A stretch of DNA of 42,625 nucleotides from Armatimonadota bacterium. GTDB taxonomy: Bacteria > Armatimonadota > Zipacnadia > JAUWAU01. The stretch's first letter is position 1; each line of letters starts with the position of its first letter. Under the pieces are notes generated by a model. That model made no database searches, was not told where the DNA came from, and saw nothing but the letters and a program-made list of their open reading frames with translations. A program made the position numbers and the translations under genes. Shown in pieces: positions 22,858 through 31,261 of the stretch. Where the stretch lies: NCBI GenBank assembly GCA_030601885.1, contig JAUWAU010000047.1:1-42625 (forward strand), read 5' to 3'.

Positions 22858-23703
22858 GTGTATCTTTCGCTGACGACGTGGCTCTTCGAGCATCTCGACG
22901 TCCCCGACATGGTCCGACACGTGCGGCGCTGCGGCTACGAGAACATCGAGGTCTCTGGCTCGCGCGCCCACGCGGCGTGGGACATGGCCGAGGTGGCCCG
23001 GGCCTGCGCCGACGCGGGCATCACGGTGCGCTCCGTGCACTGTGCGCACCACTCGGTGAAGGGCCTCGAGGACGACGACGCGGCCTACGCGGAGTTTCAC
23101 CAGGAGTTCTACGACCGCATCGCCTGCTTTGAGGACGTTGTGGTCATCGAGCACATCCCCTTCGACCCGGCAGTCGCAAGCCGCACGCTGGAACGTCTGC
23201 TGCATCTCGCGGACAAGTGCGGCGAGCTTGGGTTCACCGTCAGCACGGAGAACATGGCGCGCGGCGGGGAGGCGCAGTGGGACATCTTGCGGCGGGCGCT
23301 GAGCGGGCCGGTGTATCTCACCCTGGACGCGAAGCACGCGGCGGCGGGAGGCATCGACCCGCTGGAGTACTTCGAGTTCGAGGACAGCATCGTCAACATC
23401 CACGCGCTCGACCACTATGCCAACGCGCCGCTGGGCGACTGGATCCCCGTGGGCGCCGGCACCATCGATTGGCCGGCCATCCTGGCCCGGCTCGCCGAGA
23501 TCGGCTACGAGGGTCCGCTGACCGTGGAGCTCAACGAGGCGGCGCTGCGGGATCTGCTCGGCGTTGTGTCCAAGACGTCTGCGCTCGCCGATTGGACGGA
23601 CGGCTGCTCGGCCTTGCTGGAGGACGCTCGACTCGAGGAGATGTTCGCTATAGCCTCGCGGCGGAGGCTGGAGGAGTTGCTGGCCGACATTGAGCATGCG
23701 TAA
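22858..23703 (+). CDS. Sugar phosphate isomerase/epimerase-like TIM barrel
   Basis: This 281-residue protein has the xylose isomerase-like TIM-barrel pattern (AP endonuclease 2 superfamily). It starts with YLSLTTWLFEHLDVPDMVRHVRRCGYENIEVSG. Metal-binding positions fit VVVIEHIPFDP, STENMAR, LTLDAKHA, NIHALDHYANAPLGDWIPVGAGTIDW and LTVELNEAA. The substrate cannot be told. The start is GTG with GGGAG about nine bases upstream. It is divergent from the D-aminopeptidase gene, with a 157-bp shared upstream region. Confidence 0.88.
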   Translation: MYLSLTTWLFEHLDVPDMVRHVRRCGYENIEVSGSRAHAAWDMAEVARACADAGITVRSVHCAHHSVKGLEDDDAAYAEFHQEFYDRIACFEDVVVIEHIPFDPAVASRTLERLLHLADKCGELGFTVSTENMARGGEAQWDILRRALSGPVYLTLDAKHAAAGGIDPLEYFEFEDSIVNIHALDHYANAPLGDWIPVGAGTIDWPAILARLAEIGYEGPLTVELNEAALRDLLGVVSKTSALADWTDGCSALLEDARLEEMFAIASRRRLEELLADIEHA

Positions 23704-23710
23704 GCCCAAC

Positions 23711-23792
23711 GGGTGGCACGGGTAGCTCGCTACCCGTGCGTGGTCCGCACGTGTTGACGAATGCACGGGTTGACCAGCAACCCGTGGCACCC
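23711..23792. repeat. REP-like pair of palindromes, copy 2
   Basis: Two hairpins lie in tandem. The first has arms CACGGGTAG (23717-23725) and CTACCCGTG (23730-23738). The second has arms CACGGGTTG (23764-23772) and CAACCCGTG (23778-23786). They are bounded by GGGTGGCAC and GTGGCACCC. The element is between convergent genes. The arms match those at 6548-6569. Confidence 0.78.
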
Positions 23793-23848
23793 AAGAACGG
23801 GGATCTTTGCCCGACATCCCTACCTCGAACGCTCGTACATCATCCCCT

Positions 23849-24601
23849 TCACGCCTTCCCCGCCACAATCCAGTACGAGCCGCGCTGTCCGTCTATCCAG
23901 TGCCTGACCTGCCAGCCCGTGTCCCGCAGCAGCTCCTCGAGCACCGGCTTCTCCAGGAGCAGCAGGTCCCACCACGGGCCCACCTTGCCGCCCAACTCCA
24001 TCCGAATCGTCACCCGCCCAACGTACCGCCCCCGCTGCCGGTTCCACTCGTGGTAGCGCAGGTGCTCCGGCTTGTCGGTGGCGGTGGGTTCGGTGCTCTG
24101 GCCGATGATGAGGCCCTCGGGCGAGAGCACGTCGTGCAACGTGCGAAAGACGTCCCAGGTGGCGTCGAGAGTGCCGGCTAAGCCCAGGTTGTTCCCAAAG
24201 AAGAGAGCCGTGTCAAAGGAGCTGGCGGGGAAGCTCAGCTCGGTAAGCGACATCATCCGCACATCGGGCGCGCCGCGCTGCCGAGCGACCTGCACTGTGA
24301 GGGGAGAATTATCGATGCCCGTGACCTCGAGCCCGCGCTCCTGCAGGTAGAGCAGAACGCGACCCGGCCCGCAGCCGATGTCCAGGATGCGACCCTCCGC
24401 ATACTTCAGCGCCTCCCGCTCGGGCTCGGATACATTGACGTCGAAGTACAGAGCGGGAGAGGGGTTGTCATCGACGTATCCATCTTCCCGGCGGATGCTG
24501 TACCTCGCCGGCTCGCCGCGCGAATACGCCAGAACGATCTGTCCCCAGAGGTCGGCTTCGACGGCTTCGGGTGGGGTGGTGTCTTTCCAGGCTGGTTTCA
24601 T
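23849..24601 (-). CDS. Class I SAM-dependent methyltransferase
   Basis: This 250-residue enzyme has the Rossmann methyltransferase motif I ILDIGCGPGRVLLYL, motif II GIDNSPLTV and a motif-IV-like FDTALFFGNNLGL segment. Its substrate is unknown; small metabolites or quinone-type acceptors are possible. The C-terminal part ends with RGSYWIVAGKA, common in this group. GGAGG lies upstream of the ATG. No obvious operon partner is present on this strand. Confidence 0.87.
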   Translation of the reverse strand: MKPAWKDTTPPEAVEADLWGQIVLAYSRGEPARYSIRREDGYVDDNPSPALYFDVNVSEPEREALKYAEGRILDIGCGPGRVLLYLQERGLEVTGIDNSPLTVQVARQRGAPDVRMMSLTELSFPASSFDTALFFGNNLGLAGTLDATWDVFRTLHDVLSPEGLIIGQSTEPTATDKPEHLRYHEWNRQRGRYVGRVTIRMELGGKVGPWWDLLLLEKPVLEELLRDTGWQVRHWIDGQRGSYWIVAGKA

Positions 24602-24894
24602 TCGCTTGGCCCCTCCTTTCCCACGGGTGCTCGGGCCTGGGGGCTTGTGCCATTCTGCTGGGCTTTACAGGCGGCTGCAATCTCAACGCCACTCCTCATT
24701 CGAGGATGCTCCCTTTGGCGCAACCCCTGGTTTGCCCTGGGGTACTCGTCATGACGTGTGGCGAGGCCCGGAGACTATGAGGATGCCTGCAGGGCGCGGA
24801 GCTGCCGGAGCTGGCAGCTCCGGCTACACTGGGTTGGGCCCGGGCGGGAGACCGAGCTCCCGCCCTCCAACACGGCGCCCGGCGGATTCGGGGC
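24602..24894. other. Gene-free stretch upstream of the methyltransferase
   Basis: The first 30 bases hold the methyltransferase ribosome-binding site. The rest includes the paired hairpins near 24799-24874. I see no start codon with coding support. It should contain the methyltransferase promoter, but no clear hexamer pair was found. Confidence 0.5.
24799..24874. repeat. Paired hairpins of a second REP-like type
   Basis: GGAGCTGCC and GGCAGCTCC form a perfect 9-bp stem with a GGAGCT loop at about 24799-24822. Then GGCGGGAG and CTCCCGCC form an 8-bp stem at about 24844-24865. The layout (two neighbouring hairpins in a gap) is like that of the copies at 6502 and 23711 but with other sequence. 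Confidence 0.65.
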
Positions 24895-25125
24895 CGTCTC
24901 CGCGGGCTCGCCGGCGTGAACGTCGCCGTCATCATCTGCGACAGCTTTGGCAGGCATGACCGAGAAGGCTCCTACGGCGTGGCGATCACTATTGCCGGCA
25001 TTCGCCACCTGGAGCAGCGCGACCAGCGCGATCTGTTGGGCAACCCCGCGCGCCCCGAGATAGCGCTCGTTGACGAGCTTGCCTCAGCGGCCTCCAGCAT
25101 GATGGGCCAGGCTGACGAGCGCCGC
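24895..25125 (+). pseudogene. Remnant of a CofE-like F420 gamma-glutamyl ligase
   Basis: The frame reads NVAVIICDSFGRHDREGSYG, then VAITIAGIRHLEQ, DLLGNP, VDELASAA and MMGQADE. This resembles the CofE family segment D(S/T)xGRxxRxG, AIxxAG, DxxGxxL, (V/A)DExAxAA and MGQADE. The N-terminal half is missing: hairpin repeats lie where it should be. After MGQADE the frame loses similarity and runs into the end of the opposing gene. I read it as a truncated, decayed gene. Intact CofE adds glutamate to coenzyme F420-0. Confidence 0.5.
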
Positions 25126-25152
25126 CTCCGGCTCGACGTCGGTGCCGCAGTG

Positions 25153-27468
25153 TTATTGGGCCTCCTCCAGCGGCATATCGAACCAGTCCGCGACCCACAT
25201 CTTTGGCATCCCGCCCGGGCTTCGCCCACCGCGAGGCAGTGCCCGTGGGGGAACGACGCCGCGCGCCAGGCGGAGGTTGAGCACGTACCAGTACGTGGCC
25301 ACGGCGTACGGCTGCAGAAGCTGACCGTCGCTCACCCAGGCGCCATCCGGCCGCTGCCTCTTGAGTTCTTCACGCACCTTCTCGGCTTGTGAGCGGCAGT
25401 AACTCGCTGCCGACTTGCGCCGAGTTGCTATGTCCTCGGGGGTCAGTTCGACGCTCCCCACGAAGCTCTCTCGGAACTTTTCGGGCCCCAACTCCCGGTA
25501 CTGTGTGAGGGTGCGCTCGAGCCCCGTCAGTTGCAGTTTTCCTCTGCTGGGCTTGGGCGCGTTGGGGTCCTTGGGATCGATCGTGATCGTCTTGTAGTCA
25601 TCGCTGGTCGCTGGCGTTCCGTCGGGCAGGTACTGATAGTACCACCCACCATCTGGCCCCGGCACCTCGACGGCGCGATACCAGTCGTAGGTCTCCTGCA
25701 GGAGCTTCATATACCGCTCGTTGCCCGTCATCAGGTACATCCACCGGCACATCGGGTGGATGAAGCGATTGACGACGCGCGGCGAGATGAGCGGGGCCTC
25801 GAAGCCGCGCGACCACACCGGGTTGTTGTCCTTGTCGTACTGCTGGCACCACCCGCGCACCGTCCCCTCGCCCATCTGCGTGTCGAACATCCACTGGCCT
25901 ATGCCGGCGATCCCCTTGCTGCCCTCGGTGCCCTTGAGGTACTTCTCGTCGCCGGTGAGCTGGTACATGGCGATCATAATGCGCATCGGGTCGGTGGTCG
26001 CGTGATCGTTGTATTCGCAGCCGTGCTCGACACCGCGGCCGCCCGTAGTCCATCCCACGCCGCGCGCCGCGTCGTACCTGCCCGGCCAGCTTCCGTTGGG
26101 GTTCTCGATGGAGAGCAGGAAATCCGCTGATCTCGTGGCCGCCTCGAAGTAGCGCTCGTCGCCGGTCACGAGATACATGTTGACCAGATACCGCCACGGC
26201 CCGATCTGCCCCTGATCCTGGATCTGCGCCCAGTTCGTTGCTCTGGCGGCCACTACACGGCCTGACGCGTCCACCACGTAACCGTAACACCAGTAGCCGC
26301 GCGGAGCCTGAGCCCTGAGGCAGAACTCGGCGCTGTTGACGGCAACCTGCCGCCACCGTTCATCGCCGGTGTGCTCGTAGGCCTCCAGGAAGTGCTGGCC
26401 CCGCAGTGCCGAGCAGCCTGCATCTATCTGCACGTCACGGCCATCCGCGGGTTGCCTGGGCCAGCGGAAGAATATGCCGGTGTCCGGGTCGATAATGGGG
26501 CTTCCATTGCGGTCGGGGCCCCACGCTCCGCCGACTTGAAGTTCTGCCCATTTGTCCAGCCATCTCTGCAGGGCATCCTCGGCTGCCAGAGCGATCTCGA
26601 CATCAATCTCCCCGATATCCACCGGCTCATAACCTGGCTCACGCCGTGCCAGGGTCTCATCCGAGATGTGCAGCTCATCAACGAGGCCGCCGAAGGGATA
26701 GAACTCGTTCTCGTGTCCGTAGGTCCCGTACCAATGGGTATTGCCGATCTGCAGAGACACGAAGGGCAGCGGCCTTCTGTCCGTCTCCAGCGTCACTTCC
26801 TGCCCACTGCCGTCTACGCAGAGCCAGAACCTCGTTCCCGCGCCCACGAAGTCCCAGGAGACGGCCAGGTGATGCCAGGCCGCCGGGTCCAGCTCTGCGG
26901 TTGGCACTGCCAGATCGGCCGTCGCACCGCGCGTCACGGTGAGGTGCAGGGCGTTGTCCTCGCCCCCCTTGGTCAGCTCTATCGTCACGCCGGCCCTTGG
27001 GCCGCCAGGCATCTCTCGCTGCGGCCTGAGATAGAAGAGGCAGTGATCCTTGCCGTCGGCCCAGATGTTGTTCGGGCCGCTTTTCACCCAGCACTCCAGC
27101 GTCCCACCTCGCGGGACGAGGTTGCGGGCCATGCCGAAGTACATATTGGCCTTCTGATCGGTGCAGTCCAGCGCCCGGCCCCACTTGCCTGCGGCCAGCT
27201 CGCTGCCCACGGCGAGCCCGGACTTCCCATTTCCGCGCGCATAGTCGGCATCGCGGGACTCATCGAAGCTGCAGTAGAAGAGAGTGTCCAGGCCACGGCC
27301 GTGCGGCCGCGCGGGGAGCTCAGCCATCTTGAAGTCCCTGACGCCGGGTGTAACGACCTTCTGCTCCCCCTGCAGAAGAGGCGCAGTCACAGGCTCGTCG
27401 GCAGACGCGGGTACAAGCGTGCAGCACAGCAGGCACAAAACGACCAGACCAGCATAGCTCCGGCACAT
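25153..27468 (-). CDS. Secreted protein with LamG-like domain and helical-barrel domain
   Basis: The product is about 771 residues with a signal peptide (MCRSYAGLVVLCLLCCTLVPASA). Residues about 60-290 form a LamG/concanavalin-like domain (FYCSFDESRDADYARG, GGTLECWVKSG, WHHLAVSWDF, GGLVDELHISDETL). The remaining part has repeated helical-toroid signatures (HTGDERWRQVAVNSAEFCL, VTGDERYFEAATRSADFLL, LTGDEKYLKGT, MTGNERYMKLLQETYDWY), as in polysaccharide lyases and glycoside hydrolases with alpha/alpha barrels. It probably acts on a polysaccharide outside the cell; the substrate is unknown. GGGAG precedes the chosen ATG at 27468, and the frame stays open to 27504. Confidence 0.83.
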   Translation of the reverse strand: MCRSYAGLVVLCLLCCTLVPASADEPVTAPLLQGEQKVVTPGVRDFKMAELPARPHGRGLDTLFYCSFDESRDADYARGNGKSGLAVGSELAAGKWGRALDCTDQKANMYFGMARNLVPRGGTLECWVKSGPNNIWADGKDHCLFYLRPQREMPGGPRAGVTIELTKGGEDNALHLTVTRGATADLAVPTAELDPAAWHHLAVSWDFVGAGTRFWLCVDGSGQEVTLETDRRPLPFVSLQIGNTHWYGTYGHENEFYPFGGLVDELHISDETLARREPGYEPVDIGEIDVEIALAAEDALQRWLDKWAELQVGGAWGPDRNGSPIIDPDTGIFFRWPRQPADGRDVQIDAGCSALRGQHFLEAYEHTGDERWRQVAVNSAEFCLRAQAPRGYWCYGYVVDASGRVVAARATNWAQIQDQGQIGPWRYLVNMYLVTGDERYFEAATRSADFLLSIENPNGSWPGRYDAARGVGWTTGGRGVEHGCEYNDHATTDPMRIMIAMYQLTGDEKYLKGTEGSKGIAGIGQWMFDTQMGEGTVRGWCQQYDKDNNPVWSRGFEAPLISPRVVNRFIHPMCRWMYLMTGNERYMKLLQETYDWYRAVEVPGPDGGWYYQYLPDGTPATSDDYKTITIDPKDPNAPKPSRGKLQLTGLERTLTQYRELGPEKFRESFVGSVELTPEDIATRRKSAASYCRSQAEKVREELKRQRPDGAWVSDGQLLQPYAVATYWYVLNLRLARGVVPPRALPRGGRSPGGMPKMWVADWFDMPLEEAQ

Positions 27469-27607
27469 CGGTACATCGCTCCCTTCGATCAGGGCTTGCG
27501 TCAATGGTTGACGGCCAACACACGTCCGTGTGTGGACCAGTCCGAGCGCACCGCGTGCGCCCGGATGCGGGTAGTATCAGCCTGCCTCGTAGCGATGCGG
27601 GCCTCCG

Positions 27608-27793
27608 CTACTCCGGCTCCGGCAGCTCGCCGCCGACGGCCCAGTCGCTCTTGGGGATATCGTCGAAGACGACCGTGACCCAGTCCTTCGGGATGTCCAG
27701 CGTCTCGCTGGTGGCGTCCGTCACTTTCCGCGCCAGTTCAGCCTTCGTCTTGTGCGGCCGGCCGGCGTACATCGAGATGCGGATGAATGGCAT
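27608..27793 (-). CDS. 4-oxalocrotonate tautomerase-family protein
   Basis: This 61-residue protein begins MPFIRISMYAGRPHKTKAELARKV, typical of the 4-oxalocrotonate tautomerase family. P2, exposed after methionine removal, is the catalytic N-terminal proline. The WVTVVFDDIPKSDWAVGG end also fits. GGAGGG lies eight bases before the start. The physiological substrate is unknown. The open frame continues upstream to 27973 but only the tautomerase part is supported. Confidence 0.87.
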   Translation of the reverse strand: MPFIRISMYAGRPHKTKAELARKVTDATSETLDIPKDWVTVVFDDIPKSDWAVGGELPEPE

Positions 27794-28040
27794 GGTGGCA
27801 ACCCTCCAGTCAATCGGACGGCACAATGGCCGGGAAGTCGAACACCGCCACCGCGATCGTCCGCTTCCCCTCAGGGCCCGAGACCGCCAGGCAGGCTGCC
27901 TGGCCCACACTCCTGCTCTTCGCGCCCGGACCTGAGGCTCCCTCTTTGTCATCAGCGAGGGAAGCCACACCACGACGCCTAACTAACCACTGATCACCGA
28001 CCACTGCTGTGGCCGTCGGACGGCCCGAAGGAGCGCGCGC
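27794..28040. other. Divergent gap with dispersed heptamer repeat, copy 2
   Basis: This 247-bp gap contains the GTCAGTGGTTAG-type repeat in reverse orientation (CTAACTAACCACTGATCACC at 27978-27997 and onward). GGCCGTC/GACGGCC forms a small dyad at about 28011-28025. AAGGAG serves the cupin gene. No gene was recognised. Confidence 0.5.
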
Positions 28041-28394
28041 ATGCCCGAGCGTCCACGAGTAATGGAGCGCCCGTGGGGGCGCTACCGCGAGTACGCCCGC
28101 AACGAGCCGTGCACGGTGTGGATCGTGGAGATGGAGCCGGGGGAGGCGGGAAGCCTCCAGTCCCATGAGCATTTTGACGAGCTGTGGATCATGCTCGACG
28201 ATGGCGGCGTCGTGCAGGTGGGCGACGAGGTGCTGCGCCCGCGAGCGTACGACGAGATCCTCATCCGCCGCGGGACGAAACATCGGCTCAGCAACGAGAG
28301 CGGCACCGAGCCGCTGCGCATGCTCGAGGTGGTTTACGGGGAAGTGCGGGACGAGGACAAGGTGCGCTACGAAGACAAGTACGGCCGCGCGTAG
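28041..28394 (+). CDS. Cupin protein, mannose-6-phosphate isomerase-like
   Basis: A 117-residue single-domain cupin. RPWGRYREYARNEPCTVWIVEMEPGEAGSLQSHEHFDELWIMLD matches the type II phosphomannose isomerase/guanylyltransferase cupin. HEHFDE supplies the metal-binding histidines and glutamate, and GTKHRLSN the third histidine. Stand-alone members often have no assigned reaction. AAGGAG precedes the ATG. The pfkB-family kinase starts 36 bases downstream, so a small sugar-metabolism operon is likely. Confidence 0.88.
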   Translation: MPERPRVMERPWGRYREYARNEPCTVWIVEMEPGEAGSLQSHEHFDELWIMLDDGGVVQVGDEVLRPRAYDEILIRRGTKHRLSNESGTEPLRMLEVVYGEVRDEDKVRYEDKYGRA

Positions 28395-28430
28395 GCGACC
28401 GCGCACAGCCCACAACGGAGAAGAAGAGCC

Positions 28431-29417
28431 ATGCCAACATCGCAAGACGAGCACGAAGTGCTGTGCATCGGCGACATGGTGGCGGACATCTTCGCCAGCC
28501 CCACGCCCCGGCTGCCCGAGCCGGGAGAGATGCTGCTCGCCGATCGGATTGCGGTGTTCTCGGGCGGCAATGCCCTCAACACTGCCGTCGCGCTGCGGCG
28601 TCTCGGCGAACGGGTCGCCATCGTCGGGAGCGTTGGCGCCGACCCGATCGGCGACCTGCTCCTGGCGCAGCTCGAGGAGATCGGCCTCGATGTGCGCGGC
28701 GTGCGGCGCGAGCCCGACGGCACGACCCCCGCGACGCTCATATTCCGCGCCGAGGGCGAGGATCGACGCTTCATCCATTCGCTGGGCGTGGCGGCCGGCT
28801 TCACCGGAGAAGCGGTGCCGCCCGAGTTGATCCCGCGGGGCGGGATCGTGTTCGTGGGTGGGTACCTGAAGCTCGCCGCGTGGAACGACGCGGCGCTCGC
28901 CGACACGCTCCAGCAGGCGCAGGAGCGCAACTGCACCGTCGTCTTCAACGTCAGCATCGCGCGCGAGGGCGGCGTGGATACCAGCAGGTGCCTGCGGCTG
29001 CTGCCGCACGTGGATGTGTTCGTTCCCAACGAAGACGAGGCGCGCATCCTCACCGGGCAGCCAACGCTCGCGGCCCAGGCGTGCGCCCTGCGGGAGGCTG
29101 GGGCCGACGTGGTCGTGATAACGAGAGGCCCCGAAGGGCTCTACGCCGACGACGGGGAGCGAATCGTCGAGATGGGCGTCTTCTCCGTGCCCCTCGTTGA
29201 TCCGGCCGGGTGCGGCGACTGCTTCACGGCCGGCCTCATCGCGGGGCTCCTCCGACACTGGGACACGGTGCGGACGCTCGAGTTCGCCAGCGCTGTTGGG
29301 GCGCTGGGCGCGACGGCCCTGGGATGCACCAGCGGCGTGCCGCCCTTCGCTGAGGTGGAGAGATTCCTGCGGGAGAATGACCTCGCAGTATCGGTGCGCC
29401 AAGCCGAGGTGTCGTAG
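28431..29417 (+). CDS. PfkB-family carbohydrate kinase
   Basis: This 328-residue protein is a ribokinase/PfkB kinase that would phosphorylate a sugar with ATP. The first signature is FSGGNALNTAVALRRLGERVAIVG. The second is DPAGCGDCFTAGLIAG, where the usual GAGD is GCGD; the catalytic aspartate is kept. VFVPNEDEARILTG and VVVITRGPEGLY complete the fold. The substrate cannot be told. It follows the cupin gene on the same strand. Confidence 0.92.
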   Translation: MPTSQDEHEVLCIGDMVADIFASPTPRLPEPGEMLLADRIAVFSGGNALNTAVALRRLGERVAIVGSVGADPIGDLLLAQLEEIGLDVRGVRREPDGTTPATLIFRAEGEDRRFIHSLGVAAGFTGEAVPPELIPRGGIVFVGGYLKLAAWNDAALADTLQQAQERNCTVVFNVSIAREGGVDTSRCLRLLPHVDVFVPNEDEARILTGQPTLAAQACALREAGADVVVITRGPEGLYADDGERIVEMGVFSVPLVDPAGCGDCFTAGLIAGLLRHWDTVRTLEFASAVGALGATALGCTSGVPPFAEVERFLRENDLAVSVRQAEVS

Positions 29418-29440
29418 GCGTTCGCCGCGGTGCGCCGGCC

Positions 29441-31159
29441 TCAGCGCTCGGGGGGCCAGGCGGCGTGTTCCGCCACCTCCGGGCCCTTTTCCGGGGGAGG
29501 CGACGCGATGGTCGGGAGCACCCGTCGCTGCACCGGCGCTTTCGCTCGCATCCGCGCAGCCCGGTCGTCGGCCGGGCCGGGGACGTCGTCAACGCTGACA
29601 CGGATGGTAACGAAGCGCGGGCGGGCGCGCAGGCGTGTCGTTGGCGGCAGATCGGGGGCGCGGAACACGACGGCGTCGCCTTCGCTGCCGAGAGGGAAGG
29701 AGCCGTCTGCGGCCGTCCACGCAAACGTCACCGGCCGACCAACGCGGAGGGTGATCAGACCTCGTATCTCTCCGGTCTCGTCCTCGCAGCCGAGTGTCAG
29801 GACGTCGGGGTCCGCACCGACCGCCCGCAGCCGGATGAGCCCACCGGCGACAACGACCCCCGCCGGCACGCGAATCTTCGCCTCGATGGGCTTGTCGGGC
29901 TTCCAAATGGGCTCCGTCGGCGTCCACGGACCGCGACCGCGCCGGGACGGCGGCTCCACGGGCAGAGCACGGAACTCCGGACCTATCACCGTCACCACGA
30001 GCTCGCCCGGTGTCACATTGGCGGGGTCTCCCGCCTCTGCCGGCCGGCTGATCCTCAGCTTCAGACGGCGGTGCACTTCGGAATCTCTGCTCTCGAGTGG
30101 TGCGACAACGATATCCGTAGCCGTGAGCTGGATCTCGACCTCACACGCCTCACCAGGAGCGAGATGCGGCGGCATGTACAGCACTTGATCTCCCCAGTCC
30201 GTCGGCCCGATGAGGCTGGTCGCTGTTGCGACGAAATAACCGGCCTCGTCCGCCGGCCCCGCTCCGCGCACTCCTATCACGCCCCACTCCACGTACGCCT
30301 GCCCCCGAATCTGCTGGACGAGCTGCGGCGCGTTCCCGTCGGGCGCGCGGTCCGTTGCCTCGCTCGAACTGCCCTCGTCCGCACTTTTGGGCTCGGAGGT
30401 GACTGCCGGCGTGTCGCCGCGGTCAGGCACTGCATCGGCGCTGCTCCGGATGGCGGCTGATCCCTCCGCACGGCCATCGCCCCGGAGGCCAGGCTCGGAC
30501 GTAACGATCAGCGTGTCCACATCGTCGGCTCTGGCCCATAACGGAATGGGCTCCCCGACGGGAACACGCGTCTCGTATGCGATCTCGCCCTCGGCCAGTT
30601 CTATGGCGGCGGAGGGTGCGTTTGCCCCCAGTGGCATCACTATGCCAACGGTCATGGCCGGCTCGGGCGACCAGACGTGAGCGAGGGAAGTTACCTCAAC
30701 GTAGGTGCGCGCGGCGGGTGCAGAAAAACGCTTGTCATCCGCCTCAAACGTGAGCTCAACGGGAAGCCGTCCGGGCTCGGCGCGCTCTCCCACAGTTATC
30801 TCAATCGGGTTGGCGTTCGCGTCAGTCAGCCGCAAGGGCTCCTGGACGATCCAGTGACAGGTGCCCTTCACGGGCCTGCCGGCCCACAGGGCCCTCCCGC
30901 GGAGGGCGACGCGCTCGCCGGGCCTTGCAGACGCCGCCTCCGGCTCGATGATCAACTCGAGCATGTGGAGGCGCTGGCCCGGACGGCGCCGGGAGATGCG
31001 GACCATGTCGGTCGTGTGCGGGCGATAGTCCGGGCGGGCGCGACAGACTTCTGGTGCATCGGCAAGCACCGCCGCCGTCATGAGCAGGAGCCATACGGCC
31101 CGCCCGTGATAGTGGCGCGGTCTCGGTTGGCCAGTGAGATGTGCGCTGGATCGACACAT
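29441..31159 (-). CDS. Secreted protein, unknown function
   Basis: The product is up to 572 residues. A hydrophobic stretch, AVWLLLMTAAVLADAP, follows a long basic start and looks like a signal peptide. The mature part has beta-sandwich-like sequence (ELIIEPEAASARPGERVALRGRALWAGRPVKG; VYMPPHLAPGEACEVEIQLTATDIVV-like segments). A low-complexity serine/aspartate linker lies in the middle, and the end is rich in proline and arginine. I do not recognise a family. No strong ribosome-binding site fixes the start. The outer-membrane-type gene upstream is on the same strand and they may be cotranscribed. Confidence 0.65.
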   Translation of the reverse strand: MCRSSAHLTGQPRPRHYHGRAVWLLLMTAAVLADAPEVCRARPDYRPHTTDMVRISRRRPGQRLHMLELIIEPEAASARPGERVALRGRALWAGRPVKGTCHWIVQEPLRLTDANANPIEITVGERAEPGRLPVELTFEADDKRFSAPAARTYVEVTSLAHVWSPEPAMTVGIVMPLGANAPSAAIELAEGEIAYETRVPVGEPIPLWARADDVDTLIVTSEPGLRGDGRAEGSAAIRSSADAVPDRGDTPAVTSEPKSADEGSSSEATDRAPDGNAPQLVQQIRGQAYVEWGVIGVRGAGPADEAGYFVATATSLIGPTDWGDQVLYMPPHLAPGEACEVEIQLTATDIVVAPLESRDSEVHRRLKLRISRPAEAGDPANVTPGELVVTVIGPEFRALPVEPPSRRGRGPWTPTEPIWKPDKPIEAKIRVPAGVVVAGGLIRLRAVGADPDVLTLGCEDETGEIRGLITLRVGRPVTFAWTAADGSFPLGSEGDAVVFRAPDLPPTTRLRARPRFVTIRVSVDDVPGPADDRAARMRAKAPVQRRVLPTIASPPPEKGPEVAEHAAWPPER

Positions 31160-31261
31160 GACGGTGCGGAACGACCCGATTCTGCTCCAGGACTGCAGCG
31201 AGATCCCCCGGCCCCGCTGGTCGCTCAGAAGGACGTCCCCGAGCGCAGCACCGTGGTGCTT

